In this document: piece after piece, positions 24,618 through 36,639 of the stretch
How positions within the stretch are numbered: the stretch's first letter is position 1
Layout of the letters: every line of letters begins with the position of its first letter
NCBI GenBank assembly: GCA_016867265.1
Contig: VGJW01000002.1
Location: 1-64,000 of the forward strand
Reading direction: 5' to 3'
Length of the DNA: 64,000 bases
DNA from: Candidatus Tanganyikabacteria bacterium
GTDB lineage: Bacteria; Cyanobacteriota; Sericytochromatia; S15B-MN24; VGJW01
Notes under the pieces: model-generated
Told to the model about the DNA's origin: nothing
Database searches by the model: none
What the model saw: the letters and a program-made list of their open reading frames with translations, nothing else
Translations under genes and position numbers: made by a program

Positions 24618-26252
24618 TCAGGGTTGTGGGCCGAGGGGCAGGTCGAACCAGAAAGTGGCACCTTGGTCGGGTACGCTCGTGACCCCCATCTCGCCGCCAT
24701 GCGCCTCCACGAGAGCCCGAGCCACGTACAGGCCGAGGCCGGAACCACGTCGCGCACCCACCGAGCGCCGGGCCCCCTGGAAGTATTTCTCGAAGACCCT
24801 GTTGAGGTCGGCCTCTTCGATCCCTACGCCCGTGTCCGCCACGCTTACGGTCACGCAGCCGGGACCGGAGGCAAGGGTGACACGGATATCGCCGTGCTTG
24901 GGCGTGAAGCGGATGGCGTTGCTGATCAGGTTCAAGAGGACCTGGGTGATGCGTTGCGGATCGCACAGGACTTCCAGCGTCGTTTCCGCATCCGGGACCA
25001 CGAGCCGGACGCCGGCATCCTGCAGTTGGGGCCAAAGGCTCGAGCCTGCCTGGCGGACGAGCTCGGCAAGGTCCACTTCGCGTGGGGAAAGGCTGAAGGT
25101 GCCTGCCTCGAGCTTAGCGTAGTCGAGGAGATCGTCGACCAGCCGCTGGAGGCGGTTCGCTCCCAGCTGGATCTCGCGCACGAAGTCCGACTGCCGGGTG
25201 TTCAAGGGACCTTCCAGGCCGTCCTCGAGCAGCTCGGCATGGCCGATGATGGAGGCCAGTGGCGTATGCAACTCGTGCGAGGCCGCGCTGACGAAGTCGT
25301 CGCGCAAGCGGTCAAGCTGGCGCTGACGGGCCTGATGTTCCTGATCGCGCCGAACGCGATCGGCGCGTTCCGTGACCTCGATGGCCAGCAACAGGGTGCC
25401 CGCGTGGTCTGAATCCGGCCCGACCGGCTCGATGACCAAGTCCCAGTAGGATGTCTGGCCTTCGTGCCAACGGGGCAGGCGCATCGGCAAGGCGTCGATG
25501 CGCAAGGGGCCTTCAGGTACCTGCCGTTGCGTCAGATCCAGGTCCGTCACGGTAGCCAGCAGTTCGAGCACGGGTTGGCCGAGCAACTCGGATTCATCCT
25601 TGCCGAACCATGCGGTGACTTGGGGACTGACCCAGCTGAGACGGCGCTGGCCATCGAGCAGAGCCATCATGGCCGGCAACTGGCGGATGACCTGGTCGGA
25701 AAAGGCGCGCTGTCGACTCATGCGCAGGGCTGCCACGAGCTGATCCGCCAGTACGGTGGTCATCAGGGTATCTCTGGGAGGGAAGACCCTCGGTTCTTCA
25801 TAGATGACGTAGACATGGCCGCGAGTCTTGCCTGATTCGACGATTGGAGCGCCAAGGAAGCTGCGAAAGCCCCAAGTCGCGCCCAATGCCTGTGCGATTT
25901 CCGCGGCATCCCCGCTGAACTCCAGGACGTCCTCCACCAGTACCAGGCCCTCGGGCAGGGTGCCGGACGACAAGCGTGCAGGCTGCAACTGCAGCCCGGA
26001 AAGCATCGACCGGACTTTCTCGAGCAGGACCCTCTGCTCTGCCTCCGAGCGTCCACGCACCCAGAGATCCTCAATCCGGGCTTGTCCGTGTTCATTCCGG
26101 AGGACGACCGCGCAGTACTTGGCTTCGAGGATCTCAGCCATTCGCCGCAGTCCGAGCCCGACAAGGGTGCTGGCCGACGCGCCATCGGCCAAGGCACGGC
26201 TGAGGTCCCCGAGCAGGCGCAGCTCGGGCAGTTGGGACGAATCGGTGACCAA
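24618..26252 (-). CDS. GAF-PAS sensor histidine kinase
   Basis: The 544-residue cytoplasmic protein has a GAF-like domain (about 10-175), a PAS-like domain (about 185-295), a HisKA domain with the phospho-accepting histidine H326 in SAASHELHTPLASIIGH, and an HATPase domain with the N box (LNLISNAIRFT), VADTGVGIEE and GSGLGLYVAR. It has no membrane segment, so it should sense an internal signal. No response regulator is adjacent. The TTG start at 26252 is supported by GAAGAGGTCG. It is the last gene of a long minus-strand run that begins with peptide transporter genes. Confidence 0.9.
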   Translation of the reverse strand: MVTDSSQLPELRLLGDLSRALADGASASTLVGLGLRRMAEILEAKYCAVVLRNEHGQARIEDLWVRGRSEAEQRVLLEKVRSMLSGLQLQPARLSSGTLPEGLVLVEDVLEFSGDAAEIAQALGATWGFRSFLGAPIVESGKTRGHVYVIYEEPRVFPPRDTLMTTVLADQLVAALRMSRQRAFSDQVIRQLPAMMALLDGQRRLSWVSPQVTAWFGKDESELLGQPVLELLATVTDLDLTQRQVPEGPLRIDALPMRLPRWHEGQTSYWDLVIEPVGPDSDHAGTLLLAIEVTERADRVRRDQEHQARQRQLDRLRDDFVSAASHELHTPLASIIGHAELLEDGLEGPLNTRQSDFVREIQLGANRLQRLVDDLLDYAKLEAGTFSLSPREVDLAELVRQAGSSLWPQLQDAGVRLVVPDAETTLEVLCDPQRITQVLLNLISNAIRFTPKHGDIRVTLASGPGCVTVSVADTGVGIEEADLNRVFEKYFQGARRSVGARRGSGLGLYVARALVEAHGGEMGVTSVPDQGATFWFDLPLGPQP

Positions 26253-26288
26253 TATCGACCTCTTCGGGACCGTCGGGACCTCTCGGAG

Positions 26289-27467
26289 CTAGCCTTGGAC
26301 GGTCAGCACGGCGGCAATGCCTTGGCCGCCGCCGATGCAGAGCGTGACGAGCGCGTGGCCTCCGCCGCGTTGCTGCAACTGGTCTATCGCCGTCAGCACG
26401 AGGCGGGTACCTGAGGCTGCCAAGGGATGCCCGAGGGCGATGGCGCCGCCCTGACGGTTGATGCGGTCGGTTGGCACGCCAAGGCCCCTGCAGACCGCGA
26501 TCGCCTGTGCGGCGAAGGCCTCGTTGACTTCGATTACCGCCATGTCCTCGAGGTTGAGACCCGCGCGTACAAGGGCCTTCTGGCTGGCCGGGACCGGACC
26601 GTAGCCCATGTAGCCGGGTTCGACGCCCGCCACGGCCCAACTGGTCAGCGTGGCGATGGGCGTCAGGCCCTGACGGGCGGCCCAGCCGTCCGTCGCCATG
26701 ACGACGGCCGCAGCACCATCATTGATGCCGCTGGCGTTGCCGGCCGTCACCGTCCCGTTGTCCTTGAAGCGGGCAGGCAGGCGGGAAAGCCCCTCAATCG
26801 TCGCATCCGCGCGGACATGCTCGTCTGTCGCAAGCTCGATCTCGCCCTTGCGACCGGCCACACGGACGGGCACGATTTCGCGGGCAAGCGCTTCACGAGC
26901 GGCGTGGGCCTTCGCGTGGGAGGCCAAGGCAAAGGCATCCTGTTCCTCACGCGAGATGGCGTACTTCTCGGCGAGGTTCTCGGCCGTGATGGCCATGGGC
27001 GTTTTGCAATAGGCATCCGTCAAGGCAGACCACAGCGTGTCCACGAGCGGCATCGCATTCATGGCGTTGCCCCAGCGCGCCTTGGGGATGACATAGGGGG
27101 CCATGCTCAGGCTCTCGGTGCCGCCTGCGAGTACCGTCTCGGCTTCTTCGAGCAGCATGTCCTGCGCACCCGAGATGATGGCCTGAAGGCCCGATCCACA
27201 CAGCCGATTGACCGTGAGCGCTGGGGTTTCCACGGGCGTACCGGCACGAAGTCCCACGTGCCGGGCGAGGTAAGCCGCGTCATCCTTGCAATGAACGACA
27301 TTGCCCATGACCACGTTCTGGATGTCCACGGCCGAGACGCCCGACCGCAAAAGGGCACCTTCCGCCGCGAGGACGCCCAGATCCGTGGGCGAGAGGTCGC
27401 GTCCTTGGCCCCCGAACTCGAGGAATGGCGTCCGGGCTCCCCCGAGGATGACGATGGCGGGTGGCAT
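26289..27467 (-). CDS. Acetyl-CoA acetyltransferase / thiolase
   Basis: The 392-residue protein has the standard thiolase length. The nucleophile is C90 in LTVNRLCGSGLQA, the active-site histidine is H347 in GHPLAASG, and the acid/base cysteine is C377 in CIGGGQG. It either condenses two acetyl-CoA or cleaves 3-ketoacyl-CoA. Motifs alone do not separate these two uses. The start ATG has a strong AAGGAGG site. It follows the peptide permease gene by 26 bases. Linkage to ETF elsewhere in the window is compatible with beta-oxidation. Confidence 0.9.
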   Translation of the reverse strand: MPPAIVILGGARTPFLEFGGQGRDLSPTDLGVLAAEGALLRSGVSAVDIQNVVMGNVVHCKDDAAYLARHVGLRAGTPVETPALTVNRLCGSGLQAIISGAQDMLLEEAETVLAGGTESLSMAPYVIPKARWGNAMNAMPLVDTLWSALTDAYCKTPMAITAENLAEKYAISREEQDAFALASHAKAHAAREALAREIVPVRVAGRKGEIELATDEHVRADATIEGLSRLPARFKDNGTVTAGNASGINDGAAAVVMATDGWAARQGLTPIATLTSWAVAGVEPGYMGYGPVPASQKALVRAGLNLEDMAVIEVNEAFAAQAIAVCRGLGVPTDRINRQGGAIALGHPLAASGTRLVLTAIDQLQQRGGGHALVTLCIGGGQGIAAVLTVQG

Positions 27468-27493
27468 GGGCGCCTCCTTCCGAGGGGGCAGGG

Positions 27494-28426
27494 TCAGGAT
27501 TTCAGCTTGGGGTCCAGAGCGTCGCGCAGGCCATCGCCAATGAAGTTGATGGACACGACCGTCAGGAAGATCATGATGCCCGGGTACACCGCCAGCCATG
27601 GTGTGGCGATCATGTACTGCTGCGCATTGCTCAGCATGTTGCCCCAACTGGGAACCGGTGGCTGGATGCCCATGCCGAGGAACGACAGGCCGCTCTCGAG
27701 GATGATGGCCTCCCCGACTTGCAGCGTGGCCGCCACGAATATCGGCGCCATCGCATTGGGGATCAGGTGCCGCGTGATGATCCAGGCGGACTTGCCGCCG
27801 ACGGAAAGTGAGGCCTCGATGAACTCCTGCTCGCGCAGCGAAAGGAACTCGCCCCGGACCAGACGCGCCACGCCCATCCACGAGCTGGCCCCGATGATGA
27901 CCGCGATGAGTGCCAACTGTTGCAGTTCGGGCGCAATGAACGGCACCAGGGTCTTGCCCCGCGTGAAGTTCGAGAGGACGAGCAGCAGCATCAGCAACGG
28001 GATGCAGAGGAACATGTCTGTCATCCGCATGCCCAACGTGTCGATCCACTTGCCGAAGTAGCCGGTGATGGCCCCGATGAGCGTACCGATGAGCACGCCC
28101 AGCACGGCTGCTGAAAGGCCGACGAAAAGCGAGATGCGGCCGGCATACAGAAGGCGCGCCAGTACGTCCTGCCCCAGTTCGTCCGTGCCCAGGGGATGGG
28201 CCAGAGTGGGCACGAGCTGGTTTGTGTTGGAGAGGTCCTGCGCATCATAGGCCGGCAGGAACCATGGTCCGATGACCGAGCCCAGGACGAGCACCACGAG
28301 CATGACGGTCGAGGCGACGGCCAGGCGATGCTTGAGGAAGCGGCGCAGAACCATGGCCCCGAAGGATTCGGGCGGCGGCAGGGTTGCACCCGGACGGGCG
28401 TCACGAGAGGCGGTTGCGGTAGCCAA
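27494..28426 (-). CDS. Peptide ABC transporter permease, DppC/OppC family
   Basis: The 310-residue protein has six membrane segments and the binding-protein-dependent permease motif near WMGVARLVRGEFLSLREQEF. The periplasmic region includes GTDELGQDVLARLLYAGRIS, the signature of the OppC/DppC family. The TTG at 28426 lies 10 bases after the stop of the DppB-like gene with a GAGG site. A longer reading to 28471 would overlap that gene by 35 bases and is less likely. Confidence 0.88.
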   Translation of the reverse strand: MATATASRDARPGATLPPPESFGAMVLRRFLKHRLAVASTVMLVVLVLGSVIGPWFLPAYDAQDLSNTNQLVPTLAHPLGTDELGQDVLARLLYAGRISLFVGLSAAVLGVLIGTLIGAITGYFGKWIDTLGMRMTDMFLCIPLLMLLLVLSNFTRGKTLVPFIAPELQQLALIAVIIGASSWMGVARLVRGEFLSLREQEFIEASLSVGGKSAWIITRHLIPNAMAPIFVAATLQVGEAIILESGLSFLGMGIQPPVPSWGNMLSNAQQYMIATPWLAVYPGIMIFLTVVSINFIGDGLRDALDPKLKS

Positions 28427-28436
28427 AGCAGGAACC

Positions 28437-29387
28437 TCAGTCGTACCGGATGCGCGGGTCGAGGGCGGCATAGGCGATGTCGGCCAGGATGTTGGACACG
28501 ACGACCAGTGCGGCCGAGATGGTCAGGATGGCCATGATGACCGGGTAATCGCTGCGACCCAGTGAGTCGAAGAACAGCCGTCCGATTCCGGGCCACGCGA
28601 AGATGGTCTCGGTCATGATCGCCCCCCCGAAGATACCGGGCAGGGCCAGCGCGATGATGGTCACCACCGGAACCAGTGCATTGCGGAAGGCGTGCCGGCC
28701 AATGACGCGGAATTCGTCGAGGCCCTTCGCACGGGCCGTGCGCACGTACTCCTGGCGGATGACCTCGAGCATCGAGCTGCGCATGTACCGGCTCCAGGAA
28801 GCCACGGAGACGATGGACAACATCGTCACGGGCAGGACCAGGTGTTCGATCAGATCGAGCAGGCCCGTCTCACCCAGATCGTGCACGCCGCCCGAAGGCA
28901 GCCATTTGAGCTGGGCTGCGAACAGCAGGAGCAGCATCACGCCGAACCAGAAGACCGGAAGGCTGTAGCCGATGAAGGCAAAGGTCGTGACGCCGAAGTC
29001 AAACGCGGTGTATTGCTTGACGGCGCTCATGACGCCCAGGAACACGCCAATCGCGAGCGAGACGATGAAGGACGTGCCCATCAGCACCAGCGTGTTCGGC
29101 AGGAACGAGGCAATCATTTCCGTGACGGCCTGGCCCGTGAACAGCGAGTTTCCGAGATTGCCCGTCAGCAGGGACCGCAGCCAATACAGGTATTGCATGT
29201 ACAAGGGCTGATCCAGACCCATGATGTGCTTGATCTTCTCGAGATCCTCGGGACGGACCCTCGGATTCTGGGTGTAAGCCGCCAGCGGTCCGCCCGGCAT
29301 CAGATGCATGATGCAGAACAGCAGCAGGGTGACGCCCAAGAGCAGGGGCAGGCTGGTCAGCAGCCGCCGCAGGATATAGGCACCCAT
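28437..29387 (-). CDS. Peptide ABC transporter permease, DppB/OppB family
   Basis: The 316-residue protein begins with the typical OppB N-terminus (MGAYILRRLLTSLPLLLGV, then FCIMHLMPGGP). It continues with LGLDQP-like text (MGLDQPLYMQYLYWL), six membrane helices and the EAA motif YVRTARAKGLDEFRVI. It forms the translocation pore with the DppC-like partner. The ATG lies 4 bases after the stop of the binding-protein gene. Confidence 0.9.
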   Translation of the reverse strand: MGAYILRRLLTSLPLLLGVTLLLFCIMHLMPGGPLAAYTQNPRVRPEDLEKIKHIMGLDQPLYMQYLYWLRSLLTGNLGNSLFTGQAVTEMIASFLPNTLVLMGTSFIVSLAIGVFLGVMSAVKQYTAFDFGVTTFAFIGYSLPVFWFGVMLLLLFAAQLKWLPSGGVHDLGETGLLDLIEHLVLPVTMLSIVSVASWSRYMRSSMLEVIRQEYVRTARAKGLDEFRVIGRHAFRNALVPVVTIIALALPGIFGGAIMTETIFAWPGIGRLFFDSLGRSDYPVIMAILTISAALVVVSNILADIAYAALDPRIRYD

Positions 29388-29391
29388 GGTT

Positions 29392-31080
29392 TCAGCTGCC
29401 CTGCTTGATCGACCACTCGTGGCAGTTCCAGAGGTTGCCTGCCGAGGTGGGGTTGGGCTTGAAGCCCTCGATGCGCTGGTTGACGACATTGAGCGTCGTC
29501 CAGACCAGAAGCGGCATCATCGGGGCGTCCTGGGCCAGCAGCAGTTGGATGCGCTTGTATATCTTCGCGCGCTCCGCCGTGTTGACCGTCTTGTTGCCGG
29601 CCTCCGTCAGCTTGTCGACCTCAGGATTGCTGTAGCGGGTGTAGTTCTGGCCAGCCGGCGGGTGCTGCTTGCTGTTCCAGAGGAAGATGTTGTTCGGATC
29701 GATGTTGCTGACCCAGGCATAGAGGCCGAGGTCGTACTGGCCGCTGTAGAGCAGTCCGTCAGGCCGGCCGAAGAGCTTGGGACCCGGAACGTTGTTGATC
29801 TCGAGGTTGATGCCGACGGCCTTCAGGTAGCTCTTCATGACCTGCTCGGTCAGCTCGCGGGGCTTGCGGCCGCTGGTCGAAGCGATGCCCAGCTTGAGCT
29901 GCTTGCCGCCCTTGGCACGGAAGCCGTCCTCCCCCACGACCCAGCCGGCTTCGTCGAGGAGCTTCTTGGCCCCCTCAGGGTCAAAAGCCGAAAGCTTCTC
30001 GACGGCGGGCTCGTAGTAGATGGTGTTGAGCGGCGACTGGTCGCTGAAGGCTGCCTTGTACAGGCCCTTGTAGATCTTGGCCGAGATTTCCTCGCGGTTG
30101 ATGGCCATCGAGATGGCACGGCGGACCTTGACGTCGGCCAGCACGGGGTTGGCGAGGTTGAAGTCGAGATGCTCGTAAGAGAGGGACGGCGTCTCGTGGA
30201 TCACGACGCCGGACATCTGCTTGAGTTGGTCGTATTGCGTCAGCGCCGCACTCTGATAGATGTCGATGGCCCCGGCCTGCAACTGGGTATAGGCGTTGTT
30301 CTCGTCCGGGATGATCTTGAAGACGATGGTGTCGATCTTGGGCTTGCCACGGTAGTAGGCCGTGTTCGCCTCGTAGGTGATGTGGTCGCCGGGCACCCAC
30401 TCCTTGAACTTGAAGGCACCCGATCCAACGGGCGCACGGTTCCATGCCGACTGGTTGAAGTGGCTGTCGCCGGGCTTGTCCTGCTTCTTGAGATCAGCCT
30501 CGAGCAGGTGCCTCGGGAAGATGCCGCCGAACAGCCCGAGATAGGGGGCATAGATTTCCTTGAAGTGAACGACGACGGTCTGGGCGTCGGGCGTGTCGAT
30601 GGCCTTGATCTTGTCGTAGCCATCACGGCTGGTCGCCTTGACCGCAGGGTCCTGGTAGACCTGCCACGTGAACTTGACGTCATCCGAGGTCACGGGCTTG
30701 CCGTCATGCCACGCGGCCTTGCGCAGCTTGTAGGTGACAGTCATGCCCTTGCCTTCGAGCTTGACGCCCTTGTTCTCGAGCGTGGGCACGGTCTCTGCAA
30801 GATCCGCGATGTATTCCATCTTGTCGTTGACCGTGATGAGCGCGCTCATGATGGGCGTGATGGCATCGACGGTGGCCATCATGCTCGAGATAGCCCCGTT
30901 CAGGGTCTCGGGCTCCTGCTGGTTGTGGATGACGATGGTCCGCGCCATGGCGCCGCCTTCTGCACCGCCCGTCTTGGCGGGTTGGTCGCCCCCCTTGCCG
31001 GCGCATCCGGCGAGCAGGCCGAGGGACAGGAGCGAAGGCAGGACGCGGCGCATGGCGGGTGAGGTGCTCCGGACGGTCAT
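29392..31080 (-). CDS. Peptide ABC transporter substrate-binding lipoprotein (family 5)
   Basis: The 562-residue precursor has a signal peptide with lipobox LLAGC (C26 from the chosen ATG). The mature protein shows the SBP family 5 pattern: the GKPVTSDDVKFTW segment typical of OppA/DppA, SGVVIHETPSLSYEHLDFNL, and VRRAISMAINREEI, the conserved family motif. It would capture peptides outside the membrane and deliver them to the permeases encoded downstream. A second ATG at 31053 starts just before the hydrophobic core and is a possible alternative. Confidence 0.9.
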   Translation of the reverse strand: MTVRSTSPAMRRVLPSLLSLGLLAGCAGKGGDQPAKTGGAEGGAMARTIVIHNQQEPETLNGAISSMMATVDAITPIMSALITVNDKMEYIADLAETVPTLENKGVKLEGKGMTVTYKLRKAAWHDGKPVTSDDVKFTWQVYQDPAVKATSRDGYDKIKAIDTPDAQTVVVHFKEIYAPYLGLFGGIFPRHLLEADLKKQDKPGDSHFNQSAWNRAPVGSGAFKFKEWVPGDHITYEANTAYYRGKPKIDTIVFKIIPDENNAYTQLQAGAIDIYQSAALTQYDQLKQMSGVVIHETPSLSYEHLDFNLANPVLADVKVRRAISMAINREEISAKIYKGLYKAAFSDQSPLNTIYYEPAVEKLSAFDPEGAKKLLDEAGWVVGEDGFRAKGGKQLKLGIASTSGRKPRELTEQVMKSYLKAVGINLEINNVPGPKLFGRPDGLLYSGQYDLGLYAWVSNIDPNNIFLWNSKQHPPAGQNYTRYSNPEVDKLTEAGNKTVNTAERAKIYKRIQLLLAQDAPMMPLLVWTTLNVVNQRIEGFKPNPTSAGNLWNCHEWSIKQGS

Positions 31081-31111
31081 GGGTGGGGGCAGGTCGGGCA
31101 AGGACTGTGGG

Positions 31112-32128
31112 TCAGGCGACCGAGCCGGGCAGGCCGACCATCGGCAGCGCCACGGCCGGGTGATGATGGCAAGCCACCATGTGGCCGGATCCGGTATCGA
31201 CGAAGGCGGGATCCTCGACGCGGCAACGGTCGACGGCCACGGGGCAACGCGTGTGGAAGCGACAGCCGGACGGCGGGTTCACCGGGCTGGGGATGTCACC
31301 TTGCAGGATCACGCGTTCGCGCTTGAGTGTCGGATCCGGCTCGGGCACGGCCGAGAGCAGGGCCTGGGTGTAGGGGTGCTTCGGATTGGCGTAAAGCTGG
31401 TCCGAGGTGCCGAGTTCGACCATCTTGCCCAGATACATGACGGCGACCCGGTCGCTGATGTGCTGGACGGTGGCCAGGTTGTGGGCGATGAACAGGTAGG
31501 TCAGCCCGAATTCATCCTGCAGATCGTCCAGCAGGTTGAGGACCTGCGCCTGCACCGAGACGTCGAGCGCCGAGACGGGTTCGTCGGCCACGATGAACCG
31601 TGGCTTGATGGCCAGAGCGCGGGCAATGCCGATGCGCTGGCGTTGGCCACCCGAGAACTCGTGGGGATAGCGGCCCGAGTAGGTCGGGGACAGGCCGACG
31701 CGTTCCAGCAGCTCCTTGACGCGCTTCTGCACGGCAGCCTCGTCGCCCACGCCATGGACCCGCAGGGGTTCGGCAATCGAGTCGCCGATGGTCATCCGTG
31801 GGTCAAGCGAGGCGTAGGGGTTCTGGAACACGATCTGCATCTGCTTGCGCATCTCGCGCATCCGGTCGGCCGGCAGTTGCAGCAGGTCCTGGCCGTCGAA
31901 CGTGACCTGGCCGGCCGTGGCCTCGATCAACCTCAAGATGAGCCGGCCCGTCGTCGACTTGCCGCAACCGGACTCTCCCACGAGGCCCAGCGTCTCGCCC
32001 GGCATGACATCGAAGTCGAGCCCGTCGACCGCCTTGACGGCCCCTACCTGCTTCTTGAAGAGGATGCCGCGGTGAATGGGGAAGTGCTTCTTGAGGTTAC
32101 GAACTTGCAGCAGGGGGGTGGTGCTCAT
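31112..32128 (-). CDS. Peptide ABC transporter ATPase, DppF/OppF family
   Basis: The 338-residue protein has Walker [10 protein letters not shown], the signature [14 protein letters not shown], Walker [13 protein letters not shown] and the OppF-type C-terminal extension ([19 protein letters not shown], then [10 protein letters not shown] with cysteines). That extension in this family can hold an iron-sulfur cluster or a cofactor site. It pairs with the DppD-like ATPase. Its ATG overlaps the upstream stop by four bases. Confidence 0.93.
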   Translation of the reverse strand: MSTTPLLQVRNLKKHFPIHRGILFKKQVGAVKAVDGLDFDVMPGETLGLVGESGCGKSTTGRLILRLIEATAGQVTFDGQDLLQLPADRMREMRKQMQIVFQNPYASLDPRMTIGDSIAEPLRVHGVGDEAAVQKRVKELLERVGLSPTYSGRYPHEFSGGQRQRIGIARALAIKPRFIVADEPVSALDVSVQAQVLNLLDDLQDEFGLTYLFIAHNLATVQHISDRVAVMYLGKMVELGTSDQLYANPKHPYTQALLSAVPEPDPTLKRERVILQGDIPSPVNPPSGCRFHTRCPVAVDRCRVEDPAFVDTGSGHMVACHHHPAVALPMVGLPGSVA

Positions 32129-33141
32129 GGAGCCATGGCCTCCTCGGCGGCGGCAGACGCGACCCAGCAGCGAACCTGGTGGTCCGCGGAGATCGACGTC
32201 AGGCGGGGCATCTGGTCACAGGTGCCCGACTGGTAACTGGTGCACCGCGGCGCGAACGAGCAACCGGGCGGCAGGTGGGCCAGTGAAGGCGGCTGGCCCT
32301 CGATGGGGACCAGGCGTTCCTTGCTGCCGCCCATCCGGGGGATGGACTTGAGCAGGCCCTGCGTGTAGGGGTGGGCGGGGTTGGCAAAGAGCGTCTGGAC
32401 GTCGGTGTATTCGACGACCTTGCCGGCGTACATGACGGCCACGTGGTCGCACATCTCGGCGACGACGCCCAGATCGTGCGTGATCAGCACGACGGCCGCT
32501 TGCCGCTCGGTGCGGATCTTGCGCATCAGGTCCAGGATCTGAGCCTGGATCGTGACGTCGAGGGCTGTCGTGGGCTCGTCGGCGATCAGCAGGTCCGGCT
32601 CGCACGCCAGGGCCATCGCGATGATGGCGCGTTGACGCATGCCGCCCGAGAACTGGTGCGGATAGTCGTCGACGCGGTTCTCGGGAGAGGGGATGCCGAC
32701 GTCCGTCAAGGCCTTGATGGCGCGTTGCCGGGCCGTGGCGCGATCGACCCTCTGGTGGAGGATGATGGCCTCCATGATTTGCTCGCCCACCGTCAGGACC
32801 GGGTTGAGGCTGGTCATCGGGTCTTGGGAGATGAGGGCGATCCGGTTGCCGCGGATCTGCCGCATCTCGGGTTCGGGCAACTTCAGCAGGTCTTGGCCCT
32901 GGAACAGGATTTGGCCGCCCACCGTCCGCCCGTTAGGGCCGGAGACCAGCCGCATGACGGAAAGCGAGGTGATCGACTTGCCACAGCCGGACTCGCCGAC
33001 GATGCCCAGGATCTTGCCGCGCTGGACCTCGAAGTCCACACCATCAACGGCCTTGACGACCCCTTCATCCGTGAAGAAGTGAGTCTGGAGACCGGAAACC
33101 TTGAGCAATGCTTCGGCCACGTCGGGGAGGTCCTCCTGCAT
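32125..33141 (-). CDS. Peptide ABC transporter ATPase, DppD/OppD family
   Basis: The 338-residue protein has Walker A GESGCGKS, signature [14 protein letters not shown], Walker [13 protein letters not shown] and the C-terminal [19 protein letters not shown] followed by a cysteine-bearing tail ([15 protein letters not shown]). It is the first gene of the peptide transporter operon, whose order is dppD, dppF, binding protein, dppB, dppC. The ATG at 33141 lies 13 bases after a TATCGT hexamer, so the leader would be very short. It is divergent from uvrA. Confidence 0.92.
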   Translation of the reverse strand: MQEDLPDVAEALLKVSGLQTHFFTDEGVVKAVDGVDFEVQRGKILGIVGESGCGKSITSLSVMRLVSGPNGRTVGGQILFQGQDLLKLPEPEMRQIRGNRIALISQDPMTSLNPVLTVGEQIMEAIILHQRVDRATARQRAIKALTDVGIPSPENRVDDYPHQFSGGMRQRAIIAMALACEPDLLIADEPTTALDVTIQAQILDLMRKIRTERQAAVVLITHDLGVVAEMCDHVAVMYAGKVVEYTDVQTLFANPAHPYTQGLLKSIPRMGGSKERLVPIEGQPPSLAHLPPGCSFAPRCTSYQSGTCDQMPRLTSISADHQVRCWVASAAAEEAMAP

Positions 33142-33185
33142 CGAACGGTCCGAAACGATAGCACGCGGACGGCCGTGTTGCCACA

Positions 33186-33197
33186 ATCCGTACGGAT
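33186..33197. promoter_or_regulatory. Perfect 12-bp palindrome upstream of uvrA
   Basis: ATCCGTACGGAT lies in the divergent gap between the peptide transporter operon and uvrA, directly upstream of the expected -35 position for the -10 at 33222. Its symmetry and placement fit an operator, possibly for a damage-response repressor. It does not match the LexA boxes I know. Confidence 0.4.
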
Positions 33198-33221
33198 GGG
33201 GTCCGGGTGCCGCAGGTGGGC

Positions 33222-33227
33222 TATCAT
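33222..33227 (+). promoter_or_regulatory. Candidate -10 element (TATCAT) for leaderless uvrA
   Basis: TATCAT, preceded by GGGC, ends 6 bases before the uvrA ATG at 33234, matching the arrangement at ccdA almost exactly. Confidence 0.55.
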
Positions 33228-33233
33228 GAAGGC

Positions 33234-36095
<2,862 letters not shown>

Positions 36096-36114
36096 GCTTC
36101 GGCGCAGGTACCCG

Positions 36115-36549
36115 TCAGGCCGACAGGCGGATGTCCACGATACCGAGCGAGGCCAAGCTGCGGTCATCCGCGACGGTGCCTGTCCACAGCCCCATCATCT
36201 CGAGTGCGGGACCCGTGGCGGACAAGCTGCCGTCATCGCCTGCGGAGACGCCCTCTTGGCCCGCCCCAAGGGCGACCTCCAGATACTGCCTGAGGTCGGC
36301 CGCCGAGCGCAGGGCGCCTTCTGCCAGTGCCTCGATATCCGGAGCCTCGGCCGACCCTGCTTCCGGCAGGGCAAGACCACTGGTCCTGCCGGGGAGGTCC
36401 GCCAAGGCGTTGACGTCTCCGCCCGGCGCCAGGGCCGCGGCCTGCTCCTCGGCAGCCTTGCCGACAGGTGCGGCAGGCGTCGTGGCGTTGCCAGCCTGGG
36501 GAATCGGTACGGGGCTCCCGGACTTTCGGGGGCCGAAGATGCTCGACAT
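36115..36549 (-). CDS. Small acidic protein of unknown function
   Basis: The 144-residue protein has an Ala/Pro/Gly-rich N-terminal half and a more structured C-terminal half (APDIEALAEGALRSAADLRQ, then LEVALGAG). There is no signal peptide, membrane segment or motif I recognise. The ATG at 36549 has AAGGAC upstream. A longer reading to 36612 is possible but unlikely. It converges with uvrA 19 bases away and follows the GspF-like gene by about 90 bases on the same strand. Confidence 0.55.
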   Translation of the reverse strand: MSSIFGPRKSGSPVPIPQAGNATTPAAPVGKAAEEQAAALAPGGDVNALADLPGRTSGLALPEAGSAEAPDIEALAEGALRSAADLRQYLEVALGAGQEGVSAGDDGSLSATGPALEMMGLWTGTVADDRSLASLGIVDIRLSA

Positions 36550-36639
36550 GGCGTCCTTGCTCCTCTTGGGGGGAGTATGGGCCCGAGGGGAAGCCGGCGC
36601 GATTCTTTTCAACGTCTTTTCACAGGCCGCATCACGGAA

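Noticed and set aside
26427-28061. Long plus-strand open frame of 544 codons
   Set aside because: It is antisense to the thiolase and DppC-like genes, which have clear motifs. Long antisense frames are expected in GC-rich DNA. The same applies to frames at 2679-4331, 4834-6357, 15658-17247, 29386-31062, 38257-40188, 42420-44372, 52095-53882 and 60420-62198.
33141-33180. LexA box (CGAAC-N4-GTTCG type) upstream of uvrA
   Set aside because: The CGAAC at 33142 is followed by CGAAA rather than GTTCG, so the half-sites do not match.
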